From the NCBI GenBank assembly GCA_020627785.1, contig JAHDGF010000005.1, forward strand, positions 59,915 through 123,914: a stretch of DNA of 64,000 bases. The letters are read 5' to 3'. The translations under genes and the position numbers were made by a program. Positions 35,132 to 43,593 of the stretch are shown here, in pieces; within the stretch, counting starts at the first letter, position 1; the number at the start of each line of letters is the position of its first letter. Below the pieces are notes generated by a model. The model had not been told where the DNA came from. It saw nothing but the letters and a program-made list of their open reading frames with translations, and did no database searches. The stretch comes from Saprospiraceae bacterium (lineage in GTDB: Bacteria > Bacteroidota > Bacteroidia > Chitinophagales > Saprospiraceae).

Positions 35132-36571
35132 ATGTTATTTAACTCAACAATATTTCTAGTTTTTTTTGCAGTAGTTGTCACACTCTACTATATTCTACCG
35201 ACCAGATTTCGATGGATTTTATTATTGATAGGAAGTTATCTTTTTTATATGTCGTGGGAGCCGGCATTTATATTACTTATTTTATCCTCCACCATTGTTG
35301 ATTATTTTGTTTCAATAAAGCTTCCAGAAACAGAAACGTCGAAAGGTAAGAAACGACTCTTATTTATAAGCTTGTTTTTTAATTTAGGACTTCTCTTTAT
35401 TTTTAAGTATTACAATTTTTTTACTGAAAATATTGAACTGTTAGCATCTAGCATTGGACTAAATTATCAGGCTTCAGTTTCAAGTTTACTCTTGCCTGTA
35501 GGAATTTCGTTTTATACCTTCCAAACAATTAGTTATACAATTGATGTTTTTCGTGGAGAGCTTAAACCTGAAAAACATTTTGGAAAATTTGCACTTTATG
35601 TAAGTTTTTTTCCTCAATTAGTAGCCGGTCCAATTGAGCGAGCTACTAATCTGCTTCCGCAAATTAATGGAATAAAAAAAAAGGTATTTCATGATGATCT
35701 ACTTGCTGGTATTCTTCAATTTGTTTTTGGTCTTTTTAAAAAAGTAGTAATAGCTGATTCTGCGGCTCTTTATGTGAATGCAATTTACAATAACCATCAA
35801 TATCACGATGGCTCCACTTTTGTCCTTGCGTCCTTATTTTTTACGGTTCAAATTTATGGAGATTTCTCTGGTTATTCTGATATGGCCATTGGTGCTGCAA
35901 GGATGTTGGGTTTTAAACTAATGGACAATTTTCATTTGCCCTTCTTTTCAAAAAGTACTACTGAATTGTGGCGTAGATGGCATATAAGTCTAGGGTCATG
36001 GGCCAATGACTATATGTTTAAGTCGTTTTCACCATATTGGGTACGTAGGTTTTCTAAAAAGGGAGTTCTAATAAGTTTGATCATTACCTTTACTTTGATT
36101 GGTATTTGGCACGGAGGAAGGTGGACTTACATCTTGTTTGGTTTTATGCATGGCTTCATTCTAGGAGTTGAATTTTTGACCAAAAAAAGAAGAAAGAAAA
36201 TTAAAAAGAAAATCGGGTCTTTCCTTTTTTCCTATTCAGGTTGGTTTATTACAATGCTCCTTTGGTTTATTAGTATGATTTTATTCCGCTCAGTATCTAT
36301 GGAACAATTCTTCCATATTATGAATAAAATATTTTCAGCCTCAATCTTCAATTCTTTATTTATTCCAGACCTAGGGGTTATTGCAACGACCTTGTTTGGC
36401 GTTACAATATTGTTCATTTTTGAATATTTTGTATTTAGGAAACGAAACTTTCTAGGATTGGTAAAAACATATAGCCAACCTACCTTAGCGCTTGTTACAG
36501 CTATGTTTATTCTCGTTATTTCTATATTCGGCGTGTCTGAGGGAAGTCAATTTATCTATTTTCAATTTTAA
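35132..36571 (+). CDS. MBOAT O-acyltransferase, AlgI-like (module 3)
   Basis: A 479-residue polytopic MBOAT protein. It begins MLFNSTIF with ATG and ends IYFQF. The signature is LWRRWHISLGSWANDYM; the catalytic histidine is in IWHGGRW, about residue 327. No ACP or loading gene is adjacent, in contrast with modules 1 and 2, so this copy may use an acyl-CoA such as acetyl-CoA (as proposed for AlgI), or share a carrier from another module. Its stop overlaps the start of the SGNH-like partner (TAATG). Confidence 0.9.
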   Translation: MLFNSTIFLVFFAVVVTLYYILPTRFRWILLLIGSYLFYMSWEPAFILLILSSTIVDYFVSIKLPETETSKGKKRLLFISLFFNLGLLFIFKYYNFFTENIELLASSIGLNYQASVSSLLLPVGISFYTFQTISYTIDVFRGELKPEKHFGKFALYVSFFPQLVAGPIERATNLLPQINGIKKKVFHDDLLAGILQFVFGLFKKVVIADSAALYVNAIYNNHQYHDGSTFVLASLFFTVQIYGDFSGYSDMAIGAARMLGFKLMDNFHLPFFSKSTTELWRRWHISLGSWANDYMFKSFSPYWVRRFSKKGVLISLIITFTLIGIWHGGRWTYILFGFMHGFILGVEFLTKKRRKKIKKKIGSFLFSYSGWFITMLLWFISMILFRSVSMEQFFHIMNKIFSASIFNSLFIPDLGVIATTLFGVTILFIFEYFVFRKRNFLGLVKTYSQPTLALVTAMFILVISIFGVSEGSQFIYFQF

Positions 36572-37542
36572 TGGAGAAGTTGATAAAATTTCTTTTGTTT
36601 AGTTTGGTTCTAGTTGTTTTACTTGATTTTGGAATATCTCGTATTCTTAACCAAATTTATAAACAAAATAAAGTTGGTGAATCAGGAGGCGTATTGAATT
36701 ATTATTTAGGGCATGAAGTGCCATCAGATTTATTAATCCTAGGATCTTCAAGAGCGCACCGACATGTAATTCCAGATAGCTTTAATTGTAAGGGCTTTAA
36801 TTTATCCCATCATGGATTTCGGATTCCATTTACCGCAGGAATTCTTGATATTTTACAACAAGAGCAAAAGATACCAAAGATTGTTTTAGTCCATTTAGAA
36901 CTCAATTCATTTTGTTATCATATTGAAGATGATTTAAAGGATAGCGAACTTCGAAATTTGAATTTCTTTTATGGAAAGAATGATTTTATTACTGACCAAA
37001 TTAATAAACTCTCTTATGGGGAGAAATTTAAATACTTACTTTCTTCCTATAAATACAATGGAAAAGTACCTAGCCTTATTTCAAATTTTATGGAAACGCA
37101 GAATTTTAAAGATCACAATGGATTTAAAGGTCTAGAAATGAATCCTGCAGATAGTAGTAGAATCCAAAAACAAATAGACATTAGAAAGTCATTAAAATTT
37201 AATCCTGAAGTTTCAGAATTTAAAATAAGTGATACTGGAAAAAAATATCTTAATCATGTAGCCGAGATGTTTCAAAACAGTGACTCAAATTTGATTTTCT
37301 TTTCTTCTCCTAGGTATCTTGAAAATACTACAGGTGAAGAATTATCAAGAAATTTTTTAAAGCAATTTCTTGAGGAACAAAACATACCATATTTGGATTA
37401 CACCAATTATAAAATACCTGAATTAAAGAGAAAAAAATATTGGAGAGATGTTGAACATATGAACATTGATGGAGCTAAGGTATTTACTCCAATATTAAGA
37501 AATGATCTACAGCTCTTATTAGATGATTCTTGTTTTAATTAA
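36571..37542 (+). CDS. SGNH/AlgJ-DltD-like membrane-anchored protein (module 3)
   Basis: A 323-residue protein with an N-terminal transmembrane anchor (about residues 5-22). The extracytoplasmic domain has ILGSSRAHRH (Ser59/Ser60) and a C-terminal DVEH pair (about Asp293/His296). This is the layout of AlgJ/AlgX/DltD-type transferases that complete O-acylation outside the membrane. It is translationally coupled to the MBOAT by a one-base overlap. The domain is divergent from those of modules 1 and 2 but keeps the same motif positions. Confidence 0.75.
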   Translation: MEKLIKFLLFSLVLVVLLDFGISRILNQIYKQNKVGESGGVLNYYLGHEVPSDLLILGSSRAHRHVIPDSFNCKGFNLSHHGFRIPFTAGILDILQQEQKIPKIVLVHLELNSFCYHIEDDLKDSELRNLNFFYGKNDFITDQINKLSYGEKFKYLLSSYKYNGKVPSLISNFMETQNFKDHNGFKGLEMNPADSSRIQKQIDIRKSLKFNPEVSEFKISDTGKKYLNHVAEMFQNSDSNLIFFSSPRYLENTTGEELSRNFLKQFLEEQNIPYLDYTNYKIPELKRKKYWRDVEHMNIDGAKVFTPILRNDLQLLLDDSCFN

Positions 37543-37544
37543 AA

Positions 37545-38393
37545 TTGGTGGGTAGTAAAATTATAGTTAATGCAGATGATTTTGGGCTCACCGCTTCCGT
37601 AAATCAAGCAATCATAGATGTTTATAGAATTGGCAATTTAAACTCAACAACCTTCATGGTAAATATGCCAGGAACGGAAGATGCAGTAATAAAAGCTAAA
37701 GAAAACCCAGGCTTATCCATTGGATTACATTTTTGTATAACTGAAGGTACACCGCTAACTTCTGGAACTTCTTTCACAAATGATAATGGTCAATTTATAA
37801 CGCGGAAAGAATTGATTTCTAGATCAATGAAAGGGAAAATTAAGGCCAATGAACTTGTTGCTGAATTTAAAGCCCAATATCAAAAAGCTATTTCCTACGG
37901 ACTAGAATTAACGCACACAGATAGTCATCAGCATATATTACAGATTCCATTTATTTTCAACGCGCTCAAAACGACCTTTGAAGAACTAGCATTGCCTGTA
38001 AGATGCGTCCATTCTCCCTTTACTAAATTGAGCTTAAATCCGAAGGTACTGCCAAGAGCAGTAAAGAATATAATAATGAATCGTTCGGCTAAAAATATGA
38101 GGTCGGAATTCTCTCAACCCATGAATGATTATTTAATTTCTATTCATGATAAGTTTAGCGATACCTCATTTGAGCAAAATGATTACTTAAATCTACTAGC
38201 AATTTGTGGGCAGCTAAATAATATTGAACTGATGGTCCATCCATATATTTTGGATCAGGAGGTTTTAGACTTATACGAGGATGAGATTGAAACTAAAATT
38301 ATCTTTTTGAAGAAATGTGAACGCGAATATCAAATGCTTTCTAAAGAATCTTTGTTTGATGATTTTGAGTTAGTCAATTTTAGTCAGTTATAA
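37545..38393 (+). CDS. YdjC/ChbG/HpnK-family carbohydrate deacetylase
   Basis: A 282-residue member of the YdjC-like deacetylase family. Metal-binding motifs are IVNADDFGLT (N-terminus), SIGLHFCITEG, and THTDSHQHILQIP. ChbG removes N-acetyl groups from chitobiose; HpnK acts on a lipid-linked GlcNAc. Here it may deacetylate a glycan or lipid-linked intermediate. The start is TTG 37,545 or GTG 37,548, two bases after the previous stop. This is the second deacetylase-family protein of the locus, with the partial NodB-like gene at base 1. Confidence 0.87.
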   Translation: MVGSKIIVNADDFGLTASVNQAIIDVYRIGNLNSTTFMVNMPGTEDAVIKAKENPGLSIGLHFCITEGTPLTSGTSFTNDNGQFITRKELISRSMKGKIKANELVAEFKAQYQKAISYGLELTHTDSHQHILQIPFIFNALKTTFEELALPVRCVHSPFTKLSLNPKVLPRAVKNIIMNRSAKNMRSEFSQPMNDYLISIHDKFSDTSFEQNDYLNLLAICGQLNNIELMVHPYILDQEVLDLYEDEIETKIIFLKKCEREYQMLSKESLFDDFELVNFSQL

Positions 38394-38395
38394 TT

Positions 38396-39328
38396 ATGGT
38401 TATTCGAAGAGCAGAAAGGGAAGATGTAAAAGGAATTGTTGCATTGATGAATGCAGAAGATGAAAATCTTGTAAGCGAAGAACAATTAACTAATTGGTAT
38501 TTCAATAATCATAGCCAAAGTCACGGTTTGATTATATGTGAATATGAAGGAAAGATTGAAGGTATTTGTTCAACCAATCATTTTCGGTTAGATCTGAATG
38601 GTAGTAAAAAACTAATTGCTTTTCCTATGAAAGTTCTCACCTCATCTAAGATCAGAGGCAAGGGTGTATTTTCTAAATTGTATTGGAAAAACGAGGAAGT
38701 TTGCTTCGGAGATGAGAAAGTGGATTTTTTTATAAATTTTCCTAATGATATTAGTTCTCCTATATTCCTAAAGAAATTTGAATACCTACCTGGGATTTGT
38801 TCTGACCTAGCACTTATACTAAATAGACCAATCTTCCTTGGAGCAAATTCAAAATATGAAATCGTAGATAATATTCCCGATTCTTTTTTTGCAAAACCAA
38901 TACAGGTAAAACAAAATGGTTTTACCAAAGATCAGAAATATTTTCAATGGAGATATAAAACACCCATCAGCACAGAATCTGAGAAGTATAAATTTCTAGC
39001 ATTGCGGAATGGTCGTGGATTTGCTGTTGTGAAAAAGGATAAGAAAAAAGGAATTCCAATTTATTTGCTTCTAGACGTATTTGTTCATGGTCGAGAAGAT
39101 GTGGCAAATTTATTCAATGCTGCTCGACATTATTCAATGAAGAATTTAGCCATGGGGATTCTATGTTTTTTAAATGAATATAATCGCGAAGCGGTTGATA
39201 AAATAAAATTGAAGAAGATTCTGAGAAATCAGTTTAATTTTTCAGTTAAAGGGAAGAGTATGGACGAAACTAAATCTTTATCTAAAACTCCATTTAATTT
39301 CGAATTAGGGGACTTAGATTTTTTATAG
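38396..39328 (+). CDS. GNAT-family acetyltransferase-like protein
   Basis: A 310-residue protein. The first 160 residues look like a GNAT domain: VIRRAEREDVKGIVALM (N-terminal strand and helix) and SKIRGKGVFSKLYWKNEEV containing the R/Q-x-x-G-x-G/A acetyl-CoA loop, followed by a PIFLKKFEY helix. It resembles the 352-residue protein at 858-1,916. With the YdjC deacetylase two bases upstream, a deacetylate-then-reacylate pair is possible. The acyl donor and acceptor are unknown. Confidence 0.65.
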   Translation: MVIRRAEREDVKGIVALMNAEDENLVSEEQLTNWYFNNHSQSHGLIICEYEGKIEGICSTNHFRLDLNGSKKLIAFPMKVLTSSKIRGKGVFSKLYWKNEEVCFGDEKVDFFINFPNDISSPIFLKKFEYLPGICSDLALILNRPIFLGANSKYEIVDNIPDSFFAKPIQVKQNGFTKDQKYFQWRYKTPISTESEKYKFLALRNGRGFAVVKKDKKKGIPIYLLLDVFVHGREDVANLFNAARHYSMKNLAMGILCFLNEYNREAVDKIKLKKILRNQFNFSVKGKSMDETKSLSKTPFNFELGDLDFL

Positions 39329-39343
39329 AATTATAAAATTGAA

Positions 39344-40249
39344 ATGATAAAATACATCACGGAAAGCCAAGTCATGCGTGAATTCTTTGGTAAAAAGATT
39401 TACAATTTTGTCAAAGCTGAGGAGAATAGCAACATTGATGTTGAAACAGTCAAGTCATTTGGGGAGGAGTGGATAAAGTTTGATCACTTTGAAGAAAGCG
39501 AAGTTGAACTTGCCAAGGAAGTGTACTTTGATGTTGTAACAGAATCTATGCTAAATAGGGATTCTATAGTTATGGATATGGGATGTGGGACTGGTAGATG
39601 GACAAAATATGCTTGTAAAAGAGCAAAATTCGTAGAGGCCATAGATCCTAGTGATGCAGTGATCTCTGCAGCTAAATTATTAAGCGCAGAAAGCAATGTC
39701 CGAATAACTCAGGCAGAGGTCAGTAGCATCCCTTTTCCTGATGATTCTTTTGACTTTGTATTCAGTCTCGGCGTATTACATCACATACCTGACACAGCCC
39801 AGGCAATGATAGATACTGTCAAGAAATTAAAACCAGGAGGACACTTTCTTGTATACCTATATTATAAAGTAGAAGAACGTTCTTTCTTATTTAGGTCTAT
39901 TTTCTTCTTATCTAACATCCTTAGAAATATCGTATATCGATTGCCAGGATCCATCAAACGATTTGCTTGTGATCTCCTCGCAATATTCATCTACCTACCT
40001 TTCATCTTACTCTCAAAAGTGATTAGAGCTATTTTTGGAGAAGGGGCCATGAAAAAAATTCCCTTGTCATTTTATCATGACAAGAGCTGGAATATAATCC
40101 GAAATGATGCGCTTGATAGATTTGGAACACCACTTGAACAAAGATTTAACAAGAAGGAAATTGCCAGCATGATGGAAGCGAGTGGCTTAAAGGATATCAA
40201 GTTTTCAAATAACCCTCCATACTGGCATGCCGTTGGACGTAAGGCCTAA
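39344..40249 (+). CDS. class I SAM-dependent methyltransferase
   Basis: A 301-residue methyltransferase. The SAM motif VMDMGCGTGRWTKYA is near residues 72-86; EAIDPS, then FDFVFSLGVLHHIPD and LKPGGHFLVYLYY are typical of Methyltransf_11. A hydrophobic insert (FLLSKVIRAIFG and surrounding residues, about 195-230) suggests membrane contact or a lipid-linked substrate. The 3' end overlaps the next gene by 23 bases. Probable role: methylation of a lipid-linked sugar or a glycan end. Confidence 0.82.
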   Translation: MIKYITESQVMREFFGKKIYNFVKAEENSNIDVETVKSFGEEWIKFDHFEESEVELAKEVYFDVVTESMLNRDSIVMDMGCGTGRWTKYACKRAKFVEAIDPSDAVISAAKLLSAESNVRITQAEVSSIPFPDDSFDFVFSLGVLHHIPDTAQAMIDTVKKLKPGGHFLVYLYYKVEERSFLFRSIFFLSNILRNIVYRLPGSIKRFACDLLAIFIYLPFILLSKVIRAIFGEGAMKKIPLSFYHDKSWNIIRNDALDRFGTPLEQRFNKKEIASMMEASGLKDIKFSNNPPYWHAVGRKA

Positions 40250-41324
40250 AGTAGCTTTCATCTGTCCTTATGTTCATGATACTGCTCCTGGTCAAAGATT
40301 TCGAGTAGAACTATATCAACCTTACTTGGCAGAATACATGGACTTTAAAAATTTCTACTTCTTGGACGAGAAGACCAATGGTTTACTTTACAAGAAGGGA
40401 TATTTTTTTCAAAAAGCCTTTGGTGTTTTAAAAGGTTTCCTGCGCAGAGCCTTTTCAATTTTTGAACTAAGAAAGTTTGACTACATTTTCATATTTCGTG
40501 AGGCAACGCCTTTGGGTCCACCAATCATAGAATGGCTTCTAGCAAAGATTTTTAGGAAGAAACTTATTTATGATTTTGATGATGCTATTTGGATTAGTAA
40601 TACCACCGATAACAATTCAATGATTGGAAAATTGAAGTGGCACTCAAAGGTAGCCAAGATTTGTACATGGGCATATAAGAATTCTTGTGGTAATAATTAT
40701 TTGAAATCATATGCTGAGAAGTGGAATAAAAATTCGTTTAGAATTCCTACAGTTGTTGATACTGTTAGAATGCATAATATAAAAAAAATACCTTCTGAAA
40801 CCTCAATAAATCTTGGATGGACAGGATCGCATTCTTCTCTTGTTTTACTCAATGAAATTTTGCCAGTTTTGAAAAAATTGCACGAGGAAATCAATTTTAA
40901 ATTCTTTGTTATTGCCGATAAGAATCCCGAATTAGATTTAGATGGATTTGAGTTTATTGAATGGAATAGAGAAACAGAAATAAAGGATTTGGCAAAAATT
41001 GACGTTGGAATTATGCCTTTAAGAAATGATGAATGGTGTAAGGGTAAGTGCGGTTTTAAAGCCATTCAATATATGTCCCTTGGGGTTCCGGCAGTGGTCT
41101 CAAACCTAGGTGTAAATCCTATCATCGTTGAACATGGCAAAAATGGATTTGTCTGTGATGGCCCGGAGGACTGGTACAAGAATATTAAAACCTTATTAGA
41201 AGATAAAGAACTTCGATCGAGTATGGGCGAAGATGCACATAAGCGAGTGGAAGAAAATTATTCAGTGAATAGTATTCTTCCTGATTTTTTAAACTTGTTT
41301 GATATCCATGTTTCGCAAGCCTGA
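40227..41324 (+). CDS. glycosyltransferase (GT4-like)
   Basis: A 365-residue GT-B protein. It starts KVAFICPYVHDTAPGQRFRV and has LIYDFDDAIW in the linker, characteristic of GT4 enzymes of polysaccharide loci. The donor side has LGWTGSHSSLVLL and GFKAIQYMSLGVPAVVSNLG with a paired-acid-like helix. The start at ATG 40,227 lies inside the end of the methyltransferase gene. Donor unknown. Confidence 0.82.
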   Translation: MPLDVRPKVAFICPYVHDTAPGQRFRVELYQPYLAEYMDFKNFYFLDEKTNGLLYKKGYFFQKAFGVLKGFLRRAFSIFELRKFDYIFIFREATPLGPPIIEWLLAKIFRKKLIYDFDDAIWISNTTDNNSMIGKLKWHSKVAKICTWAYKNSCGNNYLKSYAEKWNKNSFRIPTVVDTVRMHNIKKIPSETSINLGWTGSHSSLVLLNEILPVLKKLHEEINFKFFVIADKNPELDLDGFEFIEWNRETEIKDLAKIDVGIMPLRNDEWCKGKCGFKAIQYMSLGVPAVVSNLGVNPIIVEHGKNGFVCDGPEDWYKNIKTLLEDKELRSSMGEDAHKRVEENYSVNSILPDFLNLFDIHVSQA

Positions 41325-42201
41325 TCTTTTTATTATCGGTGCTCAAAAAGCAGGGACAACCTCATTGAAGAATTACTTGGGTGATCATCCAGAAGTAATT
41401 ACCCATCCGCATACTGAAATGACTTTTTATGCGGATGAAAAAGAATTTAGTAAGGGATATGATTCTGCGTTCGTTAGATATTTTGGTGATCCAGAAACAT
41501 TAAAAGGAGAAAAAATAATTGCGAAGAATGTTACAATTTCCTTTCGAGAGGAAACGCTAAAAAATTTGCGCAAGCATAACCCTTATTGTAAAATTGTCTT
41601 TGTACTAAGAGAGCCAATATCAAGAGCATATTCTGCCTATCAAATGGCCAAGAGAGGAGGGTGGATGCACGAGTCATTTGATTACGCCTTAAAAGCAGTT
41701 GATAAAAATATTAAAGGGGAAAATGATAAATTCTATAGATTCATGCTTGATCTTGGTATCTATCATACACAGATTGAAACCTTACTAAAATATTATCCAA
41801 GAGAGCAGATTAAATTTTTATTGTATGACGATCTTAAAAGTGATCCCGTCCGTACAACTCAACTTTTATATTCTTGGCTAAATGTAGATTCTTCTTATCT
41901 GCCTAATACTGAGCGATATAATCAAGGGGGAGAAGCTAAGTCTAAATTAATGGGAAGCCTAATTAAGTTTCTCAGAAATAATGGAAGTATTGTAAAGAAT
42001 GGTATAAAGAATATTTTTGGGGAGCGGAGCTTTATCCGCTTATCGCAAAATTTACAATCCCTTAATAAGACGAAGTCACCTGTGAAAAATGACGATATCG
42101 ATGATAAGATTTATGATTTCTTAAAAGAATTCTATTTCGAAAAGAATCAAGCTTGTTCACAGTACCTTGATCAAGATCTTAATCAACTTTGGTATGGTTA
42201 G
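41308..42201 (+). CDS. sulfotransferase (heparan N/O-sulfotransferase-like)
   Basis: A protein of about 297 residues with the strongest sulfotransferase signature in the locus. The 5'-PSB loop is FIIGAQKAGTTSLKNYL near the N-terminus, and the 3'-PB motif IVFVLREPISRAYSAYQM near residues 94-111, as in NDST/HS3ST-type enzymes. It should transfer sulfate from PAPS to the glycan. The frame reaches back to TTG 41,299, but ATG 41,308 is preferred. Its last 23 bases overlap, tail to tail, the opposite-strand gene that follows. Confidence 0.87.
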   Translation: MFRKPDLFIIGAQKAGTTSLKNYLGDHPEVITHPHTEMTFYADEKEFSKGYDSAFVRYFGDPETLKGEKIIAKNVTISFREETLKNLRKHNPYCKIVFVLREPISRAYSAYQMAKRGGWMHESFDYALKAVDKNIKGENDKFYRFMLDLGIYHTQIETLLKYYPREQIKFLLYDDLKSDPVRTTQLLYSWLNVDSSYLPNTERYNQGGEAKSKLMGSLIKFLRNNGSIVKNGIKNIFGERSFIRLSQNLQSLNKTKSPVKNDDIDDKIYDFLKEFYFEKNQACSQYLDQDLNQLWYG

Positions 42202-43579
42202 TTTTCGGCTTTAATTTTTTACGCCGCCTAAGCTCAACATATAAAATTGCTAAGGTGGCATAAAAGAAGCTTAAGCCAGGAATTTTATACCTAACCAAAC
42301 TACCAAAGTTGTAGGTGGCAAATCCAATTAGGAATAAGTAAGAAAGGCTAAAAAATAGGAAGGCAATTAAGTGAGGATTTGTTAGTATGAATTTTAAACA
42401 TCTCCTGATTCCTGTTCTTAAAATAATATAGAGGAATACCAGAAGTGTAATCGTTCCTTCTATAGCATTAGGAACTAATTGAACATGTGATAAAACTTCC
42501 CATAAGTAGGGTCTGAAAAGACAAACAACCAATGCTGATGGCACAACGCTCAACATCCCTAATAGATTTTTATCATATTCAAAACTATAGCCAAGTGCAT
42601 CGGAGGCCTCATTTAAAAAGCCGTGGTAATTTTGAGACTGTTGGAGATAAGTAAATATATTATTAACACTATATCGAGTGTTTACACTTATTATCGATAG
42701 AATTAGAAGTATGCTAGCAAGTCCTCCGATTAAGAAAAAAGATCTCTTAAGATAGACTACAAAACTTTTTTTAGTGGAACTTGATTTTACCAAAACCCAC
42801 CACAATAGAATTGTCGGGATGTATGCAAAAGCTACATATGGTTTCATCTGAATCATCAAAAAAATACCACCAGCTAGTAGTACAATATAAGGCAGCTTAA
42901 AATGATTTCCATTGATAAGACGGTGCGTAGCATAAAAGGCATAACCTAGGCCGATCATAGTAAAGGTATCTCGCATTAATGGTGCGGATCCCCAGAATAA
43001 AACACTAGGGATAAATAGACAAGCGATGGCTAATGATAATCTTGGACGAGGAAATAATTCGTGAAAAACAAGATAGGTTCTCCAGCTGGCCATGAATCCA
43101 AAATATGAAACTAAAAATCCAATGCCATAAATTGATTTACAGGATAAAAGCATGAGGAAAAATGCTGGCCGGCATAATTTCATGATTTTTTCACTGTGAG
43201 CATAATAAAATACACCTTGATTAATAAAAAATTGTTCAGCAGCTTCTGAAAAGGTGAGGGCATCTTGAGTCATTAGTTCTTTAAAAACATCAAAGTCCAT
43301 CCAGAAACTGTCCCACACGGCAGAGGTCGCCCTAAAGTAACCGACCATATCATAACCTTGAATCAAGATGTCGAAAAACCAAATGATAAGAATGGTGAAT
43401 ATAATCTTAACCGTAAAAGCTGGATAGAAATATTTTATGACTTCAGGATACTTTTTTTTGAATTTTTTTCGAGATAAAAAAACAAAGAAAAACACTAGAC
43501 CTAGATACACTGGAGCTATCACAAAATCCCAGGAAGTACCCATGGGTGCATTATGTATTCTTTCAATAATCGACATCAT
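42179..43579 (-). CDS. polytopic membrane protein, candidate Wzy polymerase or GT-C protein
   Basis: A 466-residue protein with about ten or more hydrophobic segments. Segments such as FIPSVLFWGSAPLMRDTFTM and GGIFLMIQMKPYVAFAYIPT are seen in integral membrane proteins of Bacteroidota glycan clusters, often called EpsG- or Wzy-like or GT39-like. No family is recognised with certainty. It is the only minus-strand gene in the first 54 kb. It overlaps the sulfotransferase end by 23 bases and its start is only 14 bases from the start of the divergent asnB. A polymerase would fit the flippases nearby; this is inference. Confidence 0.6.
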   Translation of the reverse strand: MMSIIERIHNAPMGTSWDFVIAPVYLGLVFFFVFLSRKKFKKKYPEVIKYFYPAFTVKIIFTILIIWFFDILIQGYDMVGYFRATSAVWDSFWMDFDVFKELMTQDALTFSEAAEQFFINQGVFYYAHSEKIMKLCRPAFFLMLLSCKSIYGIGFLVSYFGFMASWRTYLVFHELFPRPRLSLAIACLFIPSVLFWGSAPLMRDTFTMIGLGYAFYATHRLINGNHFKLPYIVLLAGGIFLMIQMKPYVAFAYIPTILLWWVLVKSSSTKKSFVVYLKRSFFLIGGLASILLILSIISVNTRYSVNNIFTYLQQSQNYHGFLNEASDALGYSFEYDKNLLGMLSVVPSALVVCLFRPYLWEVLSHVQLVPNAIEGTITLLVFLYIILRTGIRRCLKFILTNPHLIAFLFFSLSYLFLIGFATYNFGSLVRYKIPGLSFFYATLAILYVELRRRKKLKPKTNHTKVD

Positions 43580-43593
43580 ACAATCTCAATCTA

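Noticed and set aside
38578-38928. 116-codon open frame on the minus strand
   Set aside because: Antisense to the GNAT-like gene and lacking any domain or start context.
40697-41065. 122-codon open frame on the minus strand
   Set aside because: Fully antisense to a GT4 gene with clear motifs; no family resemblance of its own.
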